Shown: positions 44,980-56,808 of the stretch, piece by piece
Position numbering within the stretch: position 1 is the stretch's first letter
How the letters are laid out: the number at the start of each line of letters is the position of its first letter
From: Vicinamibacterales bacterium
Lineage (GTDB): Bacteria > Acidobacteriota > Vicinamibacteria > Vicinamibacterales > UBA2999
Direction of reading: 5' to 3'
DNA length: 64,000 bases
Assembly (NCBI GenBank): GCA_030680175.1
Contig: JAUXWO010000075.1
Span: forward strand, 29,249-93,248
Notes under the pieces: generated by a model
Database searches by the model: none
What the model saw: the letters and a program-made list of their open reading frames with translations, nothing else
Told to the model about the DNA's origin: nothing
Position numbers and translations under genes: made by a program

Positions 44980-46329
44980 CTACGGCGTGCGCTGCAGTTG
45001 CTGGCCGAGCCAGTCGGCCACCGTCTTCCACCCCGGCAGGTCGGGCCGGTGCGTCAGCAGCGCCCAGACGACCGCGTGCGTGTCGGCCAGCAGTTGCTGG
45101 CGGTACGCGCGCGGCAACCCGGCCGTGCAGCGCTGCAGTTCGGCGAGGGCCGCCGGCGCGTTGCCCGTGGCCAGCTCCGCCAGCGCGAGCCGGCTCGCCT
45201 GCACCGGGTTCCGCGCCGCGTCGCGCGCCTGGCCCTGCCGGTACGCGGTCAAGGACGCCTGGTAGCGGCCCTGCAGGAACAGCGTATGCCCCAGATTGTA
45301 ATAGCCGAAGGCCATTTCCGGCATGAGGTGAATGGCCTGGCGGAAGGTGGCCTCCGACTCGGCGAGGCGGCCGGTTTCGCGGTAGAGCACGCCGAGGTTG
45401 TTCAGCACCTGCTCGCTCCCGGGATCCGCCTCACGGGCCGCCTCGAAGGCGGCGAGCGCCTCGTCCGTCTGGCCGAGCTCGCCGAGGGTGGCGCCGAGGT
45501 TGGCGGCCGCCGGTGCGAATCCCGGCGCAAGGCGCGCGGCCTCGGCAAAGCACGGCGCCGCCCGTTCCATGTCGTCGCGGCGCAGCCACAGCTTGCCCCG
45601 TTCGAAATGCGCGGCCGCGGCGTCCGGTGCGGCCGCAATCGCCTCGTCGAGCAGGCGCGCGGCGTTGTCCATGTCGCCCGCCTCGACGCACGCGCTGCCG
45701 GCCGCGACGAGCGTCCCCGCGTGCCGGTCGCGATCGAGGACCTCCAGGCAGAGGCGCAGGCGCGCGGCGGCGTCGTCGGTACGGTAGGCGCGCGGCAGCG
45801 GCTCGGCTGCGTGGGGGGATTCTGCCAACGTGGCGTCGCCGGCGTCTCCCCGCAGCACGTGCACGTGGCGCCACACACCGCGGCCGGTGGCGGCATCGGG
45901 CGCACGCGCGGCGAGCCGAGTCGGGTCGGCCGTGGCCAGCAGCAGCGCGCGGCCATGCGCACGCAGTGCGTCGCGCCAGAGTGCGAGGAGGAAGGCCGGC
46001 TGCGTGGTGACGAGGCGCACGCCGCCGGTCTGCGCATTCGCCAGGGCCTCGTCGAGGTGCGGCGCCCAGACGAGCACGGCGCGATCTGCCGGGAGCACCG
46101 GAGTGACGGGATGCAGGAACGGCCAGGCGGCCGCCGGGGGCGCGGCGACGACGACGGTGTCCGGGTGTTCGGTGCGCCAGTCGCGGGCGACGGCGAGCGC
46201 GGCGGCGTGGGCGCCGGCGTCGCTTGCCGCGACGATCACCGCGATCTCGGCGCCGGAGGGGCGCGACGGCGCGTCGGGCGCCGTGACGGCGGGCGCCAGG
46301 AGCGCCGTGAACTCGTCGTAGGTGATCAC
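44980..46329 (-). CDS. TPR-repeat protein
   Basis: This is a 449-residue protein. Residues 1-190 are an alanine/valine-rich domain I do not recognise, with alternating strands and helices (AEIAVIVAAS, AVLVWAPHLDEAL, ALLLATAD). From about 200 to 440 there are tetratricopeptide repeats (AGDMDNAARLLDEAIAAAPDA, LGELGQTDEALAAFEAARE, YYNLGHTLFLQGRYQASLTAYRQG). No signal peptide is evident, so it is probably cytoplasmic. It lies 71 bases upstream of the kinase on the same strand and is divergent from the Rieske gene. Confidence 0.75.
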   Translation of the reverse strand: MITYDEFTALLAPAVTAPDAPSRPSGAEIAVIVAASDAGAHAAALAVARDWRTEHPDTVVVAAPPAAAWPFLHPVTPVLPADRAVLVWAPHLDEALANAQTGGVRLVTTQPAFLLALWRDALRAHGRALLLATADPTRLAARAPDAATGRGVWRHVHVLRGDAGDATLAESPHAAEPLPRAYRTDDAAARLRLCLEVLDRDRHAGTLVAAGSACVEAGDMDNAARLLDEAIAAAPDAAAAHFERGKLWLRRDDMERAAPCFAEAARLAPGFAPAAANLGATLGELGQTDEALAAFEAAREADPGSEQVLNNLGVLYRETGRLAESEATFRQAIHLMPEMAFGYYNLGHTLFLQGRYQASLTAYRQGQARDAARNPVQASRLALAELATGNAPAALAELQRCTAGLPRAYRQQLLADTHAVVWALLTHRPDLPGWKTVADWLGQQLQRTP

Positions 46330-46492
46330 GATGATGGCGGGGCGCCGGTGGCGTGCCGCGGCGGGCGCCCGTCAGCCAGTTCTACCACACGGCGGCGCCC
46401 CCGGAGCGCACCGCCGGTGGATGAGACATCCAGAGAACAATGAAGACATATGATGACCCCACTCCACGGTGCCCGCGGCCCATGCGGGCGCG

Positions 46493-46498
46493 TATAAT
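46493..46498 (+). promoter_or_regulatory. perfect TATAAT -10 for the Rieske-cytochrome b operon
   Basis: TATAAT lies 59 bases before the Rieske ATG. The -35 region (about 46470) has only a weak match (TGCCCG). The 228-base divergent gap around it holds no gene that I can see. Confidence 0.5.
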
Positions 46499-46557
46499 GC
46501 ACGGCAATCATCCTGCGCAGCGGCCAGCGCACCCGGCCGGAAGTTACGTCATCAGCA

Positions 46558-47040
46558 ATGACCACACCAAGTGACACCGTCGATCCCAGCGGACGCCGAG
46601 GGTTCTTCGTCCGCATCATTCAGACCGTGCATGCCGCCATCGGCGGCACGGTGGCGTTCGTACTCGGGGGCGCCATCCTCGCGCCGAGCTTCGCGAAACG
46701 CGAACCGAGCTGGCTCTCGGCGGGCCGCCTCGATCTGCTGCGCGAGGACGAACCACTCGCCGTGACGCTGCGCGTCTCGCGGCAGGACGGCTACGCGCAG
46801 GTGGTGGACCGCAAGGTCGTGTACCTGGTCCGTTCGGGGCAGGACGTGCGCGCGCTGGAGTCGACGTGCACGCACCTCGGATGCCGTACGAGCTACGACC
46901 GCGAGGGCAAGCGCATCGTGTGCCCGTGTCACGGCGGCGTGTTCGGCCTGGACGGCCGTGTGCTGAGCGGTCCGCCGCCGGCGCCCCTCACCGCGCTCGA
47001 GACGCGCATCGACGGGGACCAGATCCTCGTCCAGGTGTAG
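46558..47040 (+). CDS. Rieske iron-sulfur subunit of a cytochrome bc-type complex
   Basis: This is the high-potential [2Fe-2S] protein of a quinol:cytochrome c oxidoreductase. The 160-residue protein has a basic N-terminus (GRRGFF), one membrane anchor (residues about 24-45) and then the Rieske fold. CTHLGC at 104-109 and CPCHG at 122-126 supply two cysteine and two histidine ligands plus the disulfide cysteines. It is six bases before the cytochrome b/c gene, so the pair is co-transcribed. The twin-arginine-like start (SGRRGFFVR) is usual for Rieske proteins. Confidence 0.95.
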   Translation: MTTPSDTVDPSGRRGFFVRIIQTVHAAIGGTVAFVLGGAILAPSFAKREPSWLSAGRLDLLREDEPLAVTLRVSRQDGYAQVVDRKVVYLVRSGQDVRALESTCTHLGCRTSYDREGKRIVCPCHGGVFGLDGRVLSGPPPAPLTALETRIDGDQILVQV

Positions 47041-47046
47041 CGCGCG

Positions 47047-48651
47047 ATGCTCACACAGCTGCTGAACTGGATCGACTCGCGCACGGGCTATCGCGGCCTG
47101 CTGCGCCACGCGCTCGACGAGCCGTTGCCGAAGGGCACGGGCTGGGCGTTCACGACGGGCAGCGTCCTCACGCTGCTCATCGGCGTGCAGTTCGCCACGG
47201 GCGTCGGGCTCACGATGTACTACGTGCCGGCGCCCGCGCTCGCCTACGACAGCGTGCGCTTCATCATGGACGAGCTGCCGCTCGGGTGGCTCCTGCGCGG
47301 CCTGCACTTCTGGGGCGCCAGCTTCATCGTCATCGCCGCGGGCGTGCACCTGATGCGCGTCTTCCTCATGGGGTCGTACAAGGCGCCGCGCGAGGTGAAC
47401 TGGATCACCGGCGTCGTGCTGTTCCTGCTGATCCTGGCGTTCTCGCTGAGCGGCTACCTCCTGCCGTGGGACCAGAAGGCGTACTGGGCGACCATCGTCA
47501 CGATCAACGTGTCGGCGAGCGCGCCGGTCGTGGGCGAGTACATGGCCAACATCCTGCGCGGCGGGTCGGAACTCGGCGCGCTCACGCTCGGCCGCTGGTA
47601 CTCGGCGCACGTGTTCCTGCTGCCGGCCGTCCTCGTCATCTTCATCGTCGCGCACATCGCGCTGATGCGGAAGCACGGGATCTCCGGACCGATGACGCCG
47701 CAGCCCGGCCCGCCGACGGCGTTCTTCCCGTGGCACGTGATGAAGGACACGGTGATGATGGCGGCGGTCTTCGCGCTGCTCGTCACCCTGGCGGTCCTGT
47801 TCCCGGCGCATCTGGACGAGATCGCCAACCCCGCCGACGCCGGGTACATCCCGCGGCCGGAGTGGTACTTCCTCTCGCTCTTCCAGCTGCTCAAGTACTT
47901 CCCGGGGCCGCTCGAGCCGGTGGCGACGCTCGTGATTCCCGGGCTGATCGTCGGCGCGCTGTTCGCGCTGCCGTTCCTGGACCGGGGCGCCGAGCGGCAT
48001 CCGTGGCGCGGGAGCCGGCGCGTGGTGACCCTCGCGATGCTGGCGCTCATCGGGGGCATCGGCCACCTCACCGTGCTCGGGCTGCTCGACATGCCGGCGC
48101 GCTACGACCCGAACGACTGGGGGCCGCAGTCGATCGCCGGGCGGCAGCTGGCCACGGGCCCGGACAACACGTGCCAGACGTGCCACGTCGTGGGCGGGCC
48201 GGCGGCGCCGCTGGCCATCACGCGCATCACCAAGGACGAAGAGTGGCTGCTCTTCCATATGGGCGATCCCGTGGCGATCGCCCCGGGGGCGCGCCCGGAG
48301 GATCAGCCGGCGGGGCGGCCGCGGCTCTTCCGGCTGCAGGCCCAGGCCGTCGTCTCCTACCTGCGGCGTGCGCGGGCGGGCGCGGACGACGTCGAGGTGA
48401 GCCCCGAGGATCTGACGGCGGCCCTGACCTTCTCGAACATGTGCATCGCGTGCCACACCATCGCGGGCGAGGGCGGCGACACGGGGCCGAATCTGTCACT
48501 CGTCGGGATCCGGCGCGACGCGGCGTCGCTGCGGAGCGTGATTTCGGACCCGAGCAGCGAGTATCCGGACACGCTGATGCCGGCCTACGGCGAGCGGATG
48601 ACGGAGGAGCAGATGAGCGCCATGGTGAACTACCTGGCGAAGAGAAGGTGA
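47047..48651 (+). CDS. cytochrome b fused to a di-haem cytochrome c domain
   Basis: This is a 534-residue single polypeptide. Residues 1-345 are cytochrome b with eight or so membrane helices, haem ligands H87, H101, H188 and H203, and the quinol-site motif PEWY at 271-274. Residues 360-534 are a c-type domain with two CxxCH sites, C376-H380 (CQTCH) and C466-H470 (CIACH). Fusing b and c replaces a separate cytochrome c1. With the Rieske protein it forms a two-gene complex III. Methionine ligands (for example in DTLMPAYGERM) suit a class I cytochrome c. Electrons would pass to a terminal oxidase not encoded here. Confidence 0.94.
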   Translation: MLTQLLNWIDSRTGYRGLLRHALDEPLPKGTGWAFTTGSVLTLLIGVQFATGVGLTMYYVPAPALAYDSVRFIMDELPLGWLLRGLHFWGASFIVIAAGVHLMRVFLMGSYKAPREVNWITGVVLFLLILAFSLSGYLLPWDQKAYWATIVTINVSASAPVVGEYMANILRGGSELGALTLGRWYSAHVFLLPAVLVIFIVAHIALMRKHGISGPMTPQPGPPTAFFPWHVMKDTVMMAAVFALLVTLAVLFPAHLDEIANPADAGYIPRPEWYFLSLFQLLKYFPGPLEPVATLVIPGLIVGALFALPFLDRGAERHPWRGSRRVVTLAMLALIGGIGHLTVLGLLDMPARYDPNDWGPQSIAGRQLATGPDNTCQTCHVVGGPAAPLAITRITKDEEWLLFHMGDPVAIAPGARPEDQPAGRPRLFRLQAQAVVSYLRRARAGADDVEVSPEDLTAALTFSNMCIACHTIAGEGGDTGPNLSLVGIRRDAASLRSVISDPSSEYPDTLMPAYGERMTEEQMSAMVNYLAKRR

Positions 48652-48687
48652 AATCCGCCTCCGGTGGGGGAGGGAAGAGACGCCCAC

Positions 48688-48716
48688 TTGCACCTGCCCA
48701 GGTGTCGTGCTATATT
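48688..48716 (+). promoter_or_regulatory. strong sigma70 promoter of the rpsL-adk operon
   Basis: TTGCAC and TATATT are exactly 17 bases apart, the best promoter match in the window. It lies 341 bases upstream of rpsL. Confidence 0.75.
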
Positions 48717-49056
48717 CGCAAGGTTCTCGTGGAGCTAGGACACCCTATCTAGTTCCATCCGCATCCGGAAGGGCGCCCCGGCACAAGGCCGGTGGCCCCC
48801 CGAACTCGGAGCTCCGTGACGCCGTTGCGCGTCCGCCGGTGCCGTCAACACATTCCGTGTAGGGTTTATCGCGCTTCAGGTGCCAAGCCTTTCGGGGCTT
48901 CTAGGCCTGAGGCACCACTGAGGCCGCCGCATCGGCGGTGGCCGTGTGGTCGTCATTTGTGATGGATGGGCGCCGGCCCTGGGGCTGGCGTGCGGTGGCA
49001 TTCGTGCCGCCGGGGCTGGCGCGGGCCCGGACCTTCGCGCGTGTTCAGGAGAGATC
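48717..49056 (+). promoter_or_regulatory. long structured 5' leader of rpsL
   Basis: These roughly 340 bases between the promoter and rpsL hold no convincing gene. At 48879-48916 GGTGCC/GGCACC encloses AAGCC/GGCTT around a six-base loop, a two-part hairpin. The leader could host ribosomal-protein feedback or attenuation. Confidence 0.45.
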
Positions 49057-49431
49057 GTGCCGACGATCAGCCAGCTGGTCCGCAAGGGCCGTGAAAAGAT
49101 CGAGTGGAAGACCAAGAGTCCGGCGCTCCACCGCAGCCCGCAGAAGCGTGGCGTGTGTGTGCGGGTCTTCACGCAGACGCCGAAGAAGCCGAACTCCGCG
49201 CTTCGTAAGGTGGCGCGTGTTCGTCTGACCAACAAGATCGAGGTCACCACCTATATTCCGGGCGTCGGCCACAACCTGCAGGAGCACTCGCTGGTCCTGA
49301 TTCGTGGCGGCCGTGTCAAGGATTTGCCGGGCGTGCGGTACCACGTGGTCCGCGGCACCCTCGACGCCGTCGGCGTCCAGGGGCGCAAGCAGGGGCGCTC
49401 GAAGTACGGCGCCAAGCGCCCGAAGCAGTAG
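49057..49431 (+). CDS. rpsL: small ribosomal subunit protein uS12
   Basis: uS12 sits at the decoding centre. From the GTG start, preceded by CAGGAGAG, it is 124 residues and begins [14 protein letters not shown], as elsewhere. The decoding loops [11 protein letters not shown] (residues 41-51) and [11 protein letters not shown] (86-96) are intact, so the lysines whose change gives streptomycin resistance are wild type. D89 is the residue methylthiolated in E. coli. The frame is open upstream to 48946 but that extension has no counterpart in the family. Confidence 0.97.
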   Translation: MPTISQLVRKGREKIEWKTKSPALHRSPQKRGVCVRVFTQTPKKPNSALRKVARVRLTNKIEVTTYIPGVGHNLQEHSLVLIRGGRVKDLPGVRYHVVRGTLDAVGVQGRKQGRSKYGAKRPKQ

Positions 49432-49434
49432 CTG

Positions 49435-49462
49435 TTAGCCGTTAGCCGAAAGCCGAGAGCCG
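49435..49462. repeat. ANAGCYG-family heptads between rpsL and rpsG
   Basis: TTAGCCG, TTAGCCG, AAAGCCG and AGAGCCG are followed by AAG and the rpsG ATG, in unbroken 7-base phase. They fill almost the entire gap. Confidence 0.85.
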
Positions 49463-49465
49463 AAG

Positions 49466-49939
49466 ATGCCGCGCAGACGAGTAGTTTCCAAGCGTGAGTT
49501 GCCGCCGGATGCGGTCTACAGCAGCACGCTCGTGACCAAGTTCATCAGCACCATCATGAGCGATGGGAAGCGGTCGACCGCCGAACAGATCCTCTACAAG
49601 AGTTTCGATCTGATCCGCGAGAAGACGGGGGAGGATCCCCTCAAGGTCTTCAAGAAGGCGATCGACAACGTCAAGCCGAGCCTCGAGGTCAAGTCGCGGC
49701 GCGTCGGCGGGTCGAACTACCAGGTGCCGATCGAGGTCAACCCGAACCGCCGCCTCTCGCTCAGCATCCGCTGGGTCGTCGGCTACGCCCGCTCGCGCGG
49801 CGACGGCAAGACGATGGAAGAGAAGCTCGCGAACGAGTTGATGGATGCCGCGAACCTGCGCGGCGGCGCCGTCAAGAAGCGCGAGGACACGCACCGGATG
49901 GCCGACGCCAACAAGGCGTTCGCCCACTACCGGTGGTAA
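49466..49939 (+). CDS. rpsG: small ribosomal subunit protein uS7
   Basis: uS7 nucleates assembly of the small-subunit head and represses the str operon in E. coli. The 157-residue protein begins [18 protein letters not shown] and shows [32 protein letters not shown] and the C-terminal [20 protein letters not shown]. It follows rpsL by 34 bases, almost all of which are heptad repeats; the only purine stretch before the ATG is the GAGAGC and GAAG of the repeats. Confidence 0.97.
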   Translation: MPRRRVVSKRELPPDAVYSSTLVTKFISTIMSDGKRSTAEQILYKSFDLIREKTGEDPLKVFKKAIDNVKPSLEVKSRRVGGSNYQVPIEVNPNRRLSLSIRWVVGYARSRGDGKTMEEKLANELMDAANLRGGAVKKREDTHRMADANKAFAHYRW

Positions 49940-49949
49940 CGACACGAGG

Positions 49950-50072
49950 CGTCCGGCTGTCAGCGTCCGGCTGTCGGCTCGGGGCCACGACCACCACGCG
50001 CGGCGCTCTGCGCCGGCGTCCTGGCGCCGGCGGCGGGTTCGCAGGCTGATAGCTGATCGCTGATAGCTGAAA
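49950..50072. repeat. heptad-type repeats between rpsG and fusA
   Basis: Two 14-base copies (CGTCCGGCTGTCAG, then the same with GG at the end) lie at 49950-49977. Four heptads GCTGATA, GCTGATC, GCTGATA and GCTGAAA plus GCAGTAT span 50045-50079, just before the fusA start. Confidence 0.75.
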
Positions 50073-50084
50073 GCAGTATTTGTA

Positions 50085-52193
<2,109 letters not shown>

Positions 52194-52199
<6 letters not shown>

Positions 52200-52233
52200 C
52201 TGTCGCCATTGCAGATTGCAGATTGCAGATTGC
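52194..52233. repeat. 40-base TTGCAGA-type repeat copy A (after fusA)
   Basis: From AAGTAG at the fusA end through CTGTCGCCA and three TTGCAGA units, these 40 bases are identical to 53353-53392 after rplC. Confidence 0.9.
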
Positions 52234-52260
52234 GGATTGCAACGCGGAAGACCGGCAGCG

Positions 52261-52295
52261 AGAGCCGAGAGCTGATAGCCGAAAGCTGAGAGCAG
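52261..52295. repeat. ANAGCYG-family heptads before rpsJ
   Basis: AGAGCCG, AGAGCTG, ATAGCCG, AAAGCTG and AGAGCAG are followed by ATT and the rpsJ ATG. There is no GGAGG-type site. Confidence 0.88.
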
Positions 52296-52298
52296 ATT

Positions 52299-52628
52299 AT
52301 GTTGGGTGACAAGATTCGCATCCGCCTGAAGGCCTACGACGCGCGCGTGCTCGACCAGAGCACGGGCGAGATCGTCGAGACGGCCAAGCGCACGGGCGCG
52401 CGGCTGGCGGGACCGATTCCGCTGCCGACCGAGATCAACAAGTGGACCGTGCTGCGCTCGCCGCACGTGGACAAGAAGTCCCGCGAGCAGTTCGAAGTGC
52501 GGACGCACAAGCGTCTGATCGACATCTTCGAGCCGACGCCGCAGACGGTGGACGCCCTGATGAAGCTCGACCTGCCCGCCGGGGTGGATGTCGAAATCAA
52601 GGCGTTCGGCAAGGAACACGGGAAGTAA
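52299..52628 (+). CDS. rpsJ: small ribosomal subunit protein uS10
   Basis: uS10 is in the small-subunit head and, as NusE, joins the antitermination complex with NusB and NusG. The 109-residue protein shows [45 protein letters not shown] and [30 protein letters not shown], all typical. It opens the S10-type gene series 99 bases after fusA, with no promoter recognised in the gap, so str and S10 appear to be one operon. Confidence 0.97.
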   Translation: MLGDKIRIRLKAYDARVLDQSTGEIVETAKRTGARLAGPIPLPTEINKWTVLRSPHVDKKSREQFEVRTHKRLIDIFEPTPQTVDALMKLDLPAGVDVEIKAFGKEHGK

Positions 52629-52670
52629 CCCGGATCCGGGACCGGGCCGGCAAGGCCCGGAAGGGAATCG

Positions 52671-53357
52671 ATGATGGTGAATGGAATCATCGGCAGGAAG
52701 ATCGGCATGACCCAGCTGTTCCTCGAGGACGGTTCGGTCGAGCCTGCCACGGTGCTGAAGGCGGGACCCTGCGTCGTCGTGCAGGGCAAGGCGGTCGCGA
52801 CCGACGGCTACGACGCCGTGCAGCTCGGCTTCGTCGAGGAGCGGGCGGCGAAGGTCAACAAGGCGACGGCGGGCCACTTCAAGAAGGCCAACGTCCCGGG
52901 CACGCGCGTGCGCCGCGAGGTCGGCGTCGTCGCCGGCCAGGACGCGCCGAAGCCGGGCGACCAGGTGCTCGCGTCGATCTTCAATCAGGGCGAGCGCGTG
53001 GACGTAATCGGCACCAGCAAGGGACACGGGTTCCAGGGTGTCGTCAAGCGGCACCACTTCGCGGGCGGCGCGGCGAGCCACGGCTCGATGTTCCATCGCG
53101 CGCCGGGCTCGATTGGCGCTTCGTCCTACCCGTCGCGGGTGGTCAAGGGTATGCGCGCCGCGGGCCACATGGGCGATGCGCGGATCACCGTGCGGAACCT
53201 GAAGGTGCTGCGCGTGGACCCCGAGAACCACCTGATCGTGGTGCGCGGGGCGGTCCCCGGGGCCAAGGGCGGCTACGTGATCATCCGCAAGGCCGTCGCG
53301 GCCAAGCCGGAACCGCAGCCGCAGAAGCAGGAAAAGCCCAAGAAGGGCAAGAAGTAG
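52671..53357 (+). CDS. rplC: large ribosomal subunit protein uL3
   Basis: uL3 reaches the peptidyl-transferase centre. The 228-residue protein begins [13 protein letters not shown] and has [25 protein letters not shown] (its W-loop region) and [24 protein letters not shown]; a lysine/proline/glutamine tail ends it. The codon run ATG ATG GTG at the start leaves several choices; ATG at 52671 or 52674 fits best after GGAAGGG. The glutamine usually methylated by PrmB lies in the shown loop. The 3' flank is repeat copy B. Confidence 0.97.
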   Translation: MMVNGIIGRKIGMTQLFLEDGSVEPATVLKAGPCVVVQGKAVATDGYDAVQLGFVEERAAKVNKATAGHFKKANVPGTRVRREVGVVAGQDAPKPGDQVLASIFNQGERVDVIGTSKGHGFQGVVKRHHFAGGAASHGSMFHRAPGSIGASSYPSRVVKGMRAAGHMGDARITVRNLKVLRVDPENHLIVVRGAVPGAKGGYVIIRKAVAAKPEPQPQKQEKPKKGKK

Positions 53358-53392
53358 CTGTCGCCATTGCAGATTGCAGATTGCAGATTGCA
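53353..53392. repeat. 40-base TTGCAGA-type repeat copy B (after rplC)
   Basis: It is identical to the 40 bases at 52194-52233, starting in the last sense codon of rplC. Confidence 0.9.
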
Positions 53393-53435
53393 GATTTGAC
53401 GAAGAGCAGACGAAGAGCAAAGTCGCCGTCGCCCT

Positions 53436-53470
53436 GCGAATAGCGAATAGCGAACAGCGAACAGCGAAGA
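53436..53470. repeat. GCGAAYA heptads before rplD
   Basis: GCGAATA (2), GCGAACA (2) and GCGAAGA are followed by ACCATC and the rplD ATG. Confidence 0.88.
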
Positions 53471-53476
53471 ACCATC

Positions 53477-54097
53477 ATGACTGTTGACGTAGTAAACGCG
53501 CAGAACCAGAAGGTGGGTTCGGTCGACCTCCTCGACGAGGTGTTCGGCGGCCGGATCAAGACCGACCTGATCCACGAGTCGGTGGTGCGGGCCAACGCGG
53601 CCGACCGCCGCGGGACGCACGCGACGAAGAACCGTGCGCTCGTCTCGGGCAGCGGCAAGAAGCCGTGGCGCCAGAAGGGGACCGGCCGCGCCCGCGTGGG
53701 CGAGATCCGCAACCCGCTGTGGCGGGGCGGCGGCACGGTGTTCGGGCCCCAGCCGCGCAGCTACGACTACGCGCTGCCGAAGAAGGTGGAGCGCGGCGCG
53801 CTCCGGGCGGCGCTGGCGCAGAAGCTGCGCGACGACGCGGTGGTGATTGTCGACCAGCTGGCGTCGGCCGAGGTGAAGACGAAGGCGGCGATCAGCCTGC
53901 TGAAGGCGCTCGGCGTCGAGGGCAAGGCGCTGCTCGTGGACGTGCTGCCCGACGTGAACCTGTCGCTGTCGGTGCGCAACCTGCCCGGCGTGCAGCTGCT
54001 GCCGAGCAACCGGATCAACGCGCGCGACGTGATGAACACCCGGAAGGTGGTTCTGACGCGCGCGGCCATGGAGAAGCTCCAGGAGGTGCTCGCCTAG
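53477..54097 (+). CDS. rplD: large ribosomal subunit protein uL4
   Basis: uL4 lines the exit tunnel and in E. coli represses the S10 operon. The 206-residue protein shows the tunnel loop [26 protein letters not shown] (around residues 60-85), [23 protein letters not shown] and RNLPGVQLL near the end. It lies between rplC and rplW in the standard order. The start has heptads instead of a clear ribosome-binding site. Confidence 0.97.
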   Translation: MTVDVVNAQNQKVGSVDLLDEVFGGRIKTDLIHESVVRANAADRRGTHATKNRALVSGSGKKPWRQKGTGRARVGEIRNPLWRGGGTVFGPQPRSYDYALPKKVERGALRAALAQKLRDDAVVIVDQLASAEVKTKAAISLLKALGVEGKALLVDVLPDVNLSLSVRNLPGVQLLPSNRINARDVMNTRKVVLTRAAMEKLQEVLA

Positions 54098-54120
54098 CGG
54101 CGCGCACACAGGGCACAGTC

Positions 54121-54411
54121 ATGAAACTCACAGAAGTCATTCGCCGCCCGCTCATCACCGAGAAGACCACGGGGATGCGCGAGGAGGTCCAGACGCTGGT
54201 GTTCGAGGTGGCGCGGGACGCCAACAAGATCGACGTCCGCCGCGCGGTCGAGAAGCTGCTCGGGTCCAAGGTGGCCGAGGTGCGGACGTCGCTGACCCAC
54301 GGCAAGACGAAGCGGCAGGGCCGCTGGGTGGGCCGCCGCCCCGATTGGAAGAAGGCCTACGTCCGCCTCAAGGCCGGCGAGAAGCTGCCGGACTTCCTCG
54401 AGGGAGCGTAA
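54121..54411 (+). CDS. rplW: large ribosomal subunit protein uL23
   Basis: uL23 borders the exit tunnel and docks trigger factor and SRP. It is 96 residues, beginning [15 protein letters not shown]. It has [30 protein letters not shown] and the loop [21 protein letters not shown], and a glutamate near position 15-22 matches the chaperone-docking surface. The ATG is 23 bases after rplD. The frame is open upstream through rplD but only as a shadow. Confidence 0.97.
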   Translation: MKLTEVIRRPLITEKTTGMREEVQTLVFEVARDANKIDVRRAVEKLLGSKVAEVRTSLTHGKTKRQGRWVGRRPDWKKAYVRLKAGEKLPDFLEGA

Positions 54412-54420
54412 GAGGGAATC

Positions 54421-55245
<825 letters not shown>

Positions 55246-55254
55246 TTCGGGCGA

Positions 55255-55289
55255 AGAGCCGAGAGCCGAAAGCTGAGAGCCGAGAGCTG
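55255..55289. repeat. ANAGCYG-family heptads before rpsS
   Basis: AGAGCCG (2), AAAGCTG, AGAGCCG and AGAGCTG are followed by AT and the rpsS ATG, filling most of the gap. Confidence 0.9.
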
Positions 55290-55291
55290 AT

Positions 55292-55576
55292 ATGAGCCGT
55301 TCACTGAAGAAGGGGCCGTTCGTCGACACGCATCTCCTCGAGAAGATCGAGGGGATGAACCGGGCCGGCGAGAAGAAGGTGATCAAGACCTGGTCGCGCC
55401 GATCGACGGTGCTGCCGGAGATGGTCGGTCATACCATGGCCGTCCACAACGGCAAGAAGTTCGTGCCGGTCTACGTCACCGAGAACATGGTGGGCCACAA
55501 GCTCGGCGAGTTCTCGCCGACGCGGACGTTCAAGGGTCACGCGGCCAAGGCCGACAAGACCGCGGCGAGGGGTTAG
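55292..55576 (+). CDS. rpsS: small ribosomal subunit protein uS19
   Basis: uS19 sits in the small-subunit head beside uS13. The 94-residue protein begins [19 protein letters not shown] and has [31 protein letters not shown] and [16 protein letters not shown], all standard. It follows rplB by 46 bases, mostly heptads, and rplV begins three bases after its stop. Confidence 0.97.
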   Translation: MSRSLKKGPFVDTHLLEKIEGMNRAGEKKVIKTWSRRSTVLPEMVGHTMAVHNGKKFVPVYVTENMVGHKLGEFSPTRTFKGHAAKADKTAARG

Positions 55577-55579
55577 GTC

Positions 55580-56011
55580 ATGGTGCGGGCGCAGGCGACA
55601 TCGAAATACATCCGCACGTCGGCCCAGAAGGCCGGCCTGGTGTGCGATCTGATCCGCGGCAAGGACGTGAACCTGGCGCTGTCGACGCTGCAGTTCAGCC
55701 GCAAGAGCGTGGCCCGGGACGTGGCGAAGGTGCTGCGGTCGGCGGTGGCCAACGCGCAGCAGCAGGAGTCGTTCGGGGGCGACGTGGAGCGCCTGTTCGT
55801 CTCGGCGTGCTTCGCCAATCAGGGGCCGTCGATGAAGCGGGTGCGGCCGGCGCCGATGGGCCGGGCGTTCCGGGTCATCAAGCGGACGGCGCATCTCACC
55901 GTCGAGGTGACCGAGCGCGCCCAGGTCGTGCGTGCGGTCGAGGCCGCCCCGGCCGCCGGCGCGAAGAGCAAGAAGGCCGCGACGGGCGCCGCGCGCGCCG
56001 CCGCGGAATAG
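55580..56011 (+). CDS. rplV: large ribosomal subunit protein uL22
   Basis: uL22 extends a loop to the exit-tunnel constriction. The 143-residue protein has [23 protein letters not shown] at the N-terminal part, [19 protein letters not shown] and the tunnel hairpin [25 protein letters not shown]. The last 25 residues are an alanine/lysine-rich extension beyond the usual 110. The ATG lies three bases after rpsS, suggesting coupled translation. Confidence 0.96.
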   Translation: MVRAQATSKYIRTSAQKAGLVCDLIRGKDVNLALSTLQFSRKSVARDVAKVLRSAVANAQQQESFGGDVERLFVSACFANQGPSMKRVRPAPMGRAFRVIKRTAHLTVEVTERAQVVRAVEAAPAAGAKSKKAATGAARAAAE

Positions 56012-56021
56012 GAGCAGGGCA

Positions 56022-56735
56022 GTGGGCCAGAAAGTTCACCCGTACGGATTTCGGATCGGCTTCAACAAGACGTGGCGCTCGCGCTGGTTCGCGGACAAGG
56101 ACTACGCCGACCTGCTCCACGAGGATTTGAAGCTGCGTGACACGCTGAAGCGGCGGTTCGCCCACGCGGGCGTGTCGAAGATCGAGATCGAGCGCGCGGC
56201 CAACAAGCTGAAGATCGACATCCACACCTCGCGCCCCGGCATCATCATCGGGCGCAAGGGGGCGGAGGTCGACAAGCTGAAGCAGGAGATCCAGAAGAAG
56301 ACCAAGCGCGAGGTCTTCATCAACATCCAGGAGATCCAGAAGCCCGAGCTCGACGCGCAGCTCATCGGCGAGTCGGTCGCCCAGCAGCTCGAGAAGCGCG
56401 TGGCGTTCCGCCGGGCGATGCGCAAGGCCGTCGAATCGGCCCTGCGGTTCGGCGCCCGCGGCATCAAGGTGCGCGTGTCCGGCCGGCTCAACGGCGCCGA
56501 GATCGCGCGCTCGGAGTGGTACCTGCACGGGCAGCTGCCGCTGCAGACGCTGCGCGCCGACATCGATTACGGCTTCGCCGAGGCCAACACGACCTACGGC
56601 AAGATCGGCGTGAAGGTGTGGCTCTACAAGGGCGAGCGGCTGACGCCGCGCGTGGGCCGCGAGGAAGAGTACGGACGCGGCGCGGGCGAGCGCGAGCGGG
56701 CGCCGCGGCGCGCACCGCGCGGCGAGATGCGCTGA
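56022..56735 (+). CDS. rpsC: small ribosomal subunit protein uS3
   Basis: uS3 lies at the mRNA entry channel and contributes helicase activity. From the GTG start ([14 protein letters not shown]), with GGAGCAGGG before it, it is 237 residues. The KH domain has the GxxG loop GRKG at residues 77-80. The C-terminal domain ([31 protein letters not shown], split by normal spacing) is complete, then an arginine-rich tail. It follows rplV by ten bases. Confidence 0.97.
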   Translation: MGQKVHPYGFRIGFNKTWRSRWFADKDYADLLHEDLKLRDTLKRRFAHAGVSKIEIERAANKLKIDIHTSRPGIIIGRKGAEVDKLKQEIQKKTKREVFINIQEIQKPELDAQLIGESVAQQLEKRVAFRRAMRKAVESALRFGARGIKVRVSGRLNGAEIARSEWYLHGQLPLQTLRADIDYGFAEANTTYGKIGVKVWLYKGERLTPRVGREEEYGRGAGERERAPRRAPRGEMR

Positions 56736-56758
56736 ACGCAGCCGGCCACGCCGGGAGA

Positions 56759-56800
56759 GCGAACAGCGAATTGCGAATAGCGAATAGCGAAGAACGAGAG
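56759..56800. repeat. GCGAAYA heptads before rplP
   Basis: GCGAACA, GCGAATT, GCGAATA (2), GCGAAGA and ACGAGAG are in 7-base phase, ending eight bases before the rplP ATG. Confidence 0.85.
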
Positions 56801-56808
56801 CCGTCATC

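Noticed and set aside
48946..49056. N-terminal extension of uS12 from an upstream ATG
   Set aside because: The added residues have no counterpart in uS12. The GTG at 49057 has a good ribosome-binding site and the expected first residues.
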